DNA from: Bacillota bacterium
GTDB lineage: Bacteria; Bacillota; Clostridia; Lachnospirales; Lachnospiraceae
Assembly: GCA_023437715.1 (NCBI GenBank)
Contig: JAEZFK010000007.1
Span: 1 to 34,293, forward strand
Length of the DNA stretch: 34,293 nucleotides
Direction of reading: 5' to 3'
Shown here: piece by piece, positions 34,040-34,293 of the stretch
Layout of the letters: the number at the start of each line of letters is the position of its first letter
Numbering within the stretch: the first letter of the stretch is position 1
Notes under the pieces: model-generated
Databases searched by the model: none
What the model saw: the letters and a program-made list of their open reading frames with translations, nothing else
Told to the model about the DNA's origin: nothing
Made by a program: the position numbers and the translations under genes

Positions 34040-34260
34040 TTTCTGAAAGTCTGATACCGTGATATCCACCAACGATTATCATCGTAGACTTGATTGAAAT
34101 AAGTACTCAGGAGAAAGACTCCCGGCAACATCCAGCTAATAAACAATTCAGATAAAGGTAGCGGCAATACACTCCTGTTAAGTAGTCAAGCTACAGGGAA
34201 AAATCAAAAGTCCACAGTATCTGAATGTATTATAACCACGATATTAAAAAGAAAGGAAGT
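34040..34260 (-). ncRNA. Candidate IS110 bridge RNA region
   Basis: The non-coding region upstream of the transposase folds locally into several stems: ACGAT/ATCGT (34072-34076 with 34081-34085), GGAG/CTCC (34110-34113 with 34119-34122), and CCTGT/ACAGG (34174-34178 with 34193-34197). In the IS110 group the bridge RNA lies on the 5' side of the transposase gene. Exact ends and guide loops were not determined. Confidence 0.4.
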
Positions 34261-34293
34261 TATGGTGTTTTGCTTCTAAAAACATCATACAAG

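Larger units (their letters stand above)
32735..34293 (-). mobile_element. IS110-family insertion sequence (right side not delimited)
   Basis: The transposase gene is flanked by non-coding DNA on both sides. An 8-bp inverted pair, ATATCGAT (32774-32781) and ATCGATAT (32835-32842), lies on the 3' side. IS110 elements lack classical terminal inverted repeats and target duplications, so the exact ends cannot be fixed here. The 5' side may continue past the window. Confidence 0.6.

Overview
The window looks like a chromosomal segment from an anaerobic Clostridia species, most likely Lachnospiraceae (Lacrimispora/Enterocloster-like). This is an inference from strong AGGAGG-type ribosome binding sites, paralogous AraC/YesMN regulators, CUT1 sugar transporters without their own ATPase, c-di-GMP enzymes, oxygen-sensitive radical-SAM chemistry and an IS110 element. 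No rRNA, tRNA or CRISPR array was seen.

Region 1 (1-6.1 kb) is regulatory. It holds an XRE/TPR-type regulator preceded by a tiny ORF with a good RBS, an EAL-HDOD protein, a membrane-bound GAF-GGDEF-EAL c-di-GMP enzyme, and an AraC-type regulator.

Region 2 (6.1-11.36 kb) is the most interesting part. A promoter (6397-6425) leads into a 41-codon ORF with 8 Cys codons, three of them consecutive (6501-6626). Its last codons overlap one arm of an antiterminator (6616-6625 with 6649-6658). That pairing competes with an intrinsic terminator (6648-6677). Downstream lie a radical SAM protein with an unusual CX9CX2C cluster motif, an FMN-binding PNPOx-like protein, and a complete SsuABC/TauABC-like importer. 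The simplest reading is an organosulfur uptake and cleavage operon controlled by cysteine-codon transcription attenuation. A large imperfect palindrome separates it from the next, convergent operon.

Region 3 (11.36-32.66 kb) is a glycan-utilisation locus. A YesM/YesN-type two-component system and a GH105-like hydrolase run on the minus strand. Divergently, an SBP-permease-permease transporter is followed, after an internal terminator, by two GH38 alpha-mannosidases, a HAD-like protein, and a second transporter of LplB/YtcP/LplA type. Beyond a terminator come a convergent AraC regulator with an odd 5' end, a second GH105-like hydrolase, and an unrecognised protein with distant Vps62/NPP1-like motifs. 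Together these suggest import and intracellular trimming of oligosaccharides that carry unsaturated uronic acid and alpha-mannose. No extracellular lyase or transporter ATPase is encoded here.

Region 4 (32.66-34.29 kb) is an IS110-family element with its DEDD transposase on the minus strand and a structured upstream non-coding region that may encode a bridge RNA. It appears to abut the 3' remnant of an interrupted minus-strand gene.
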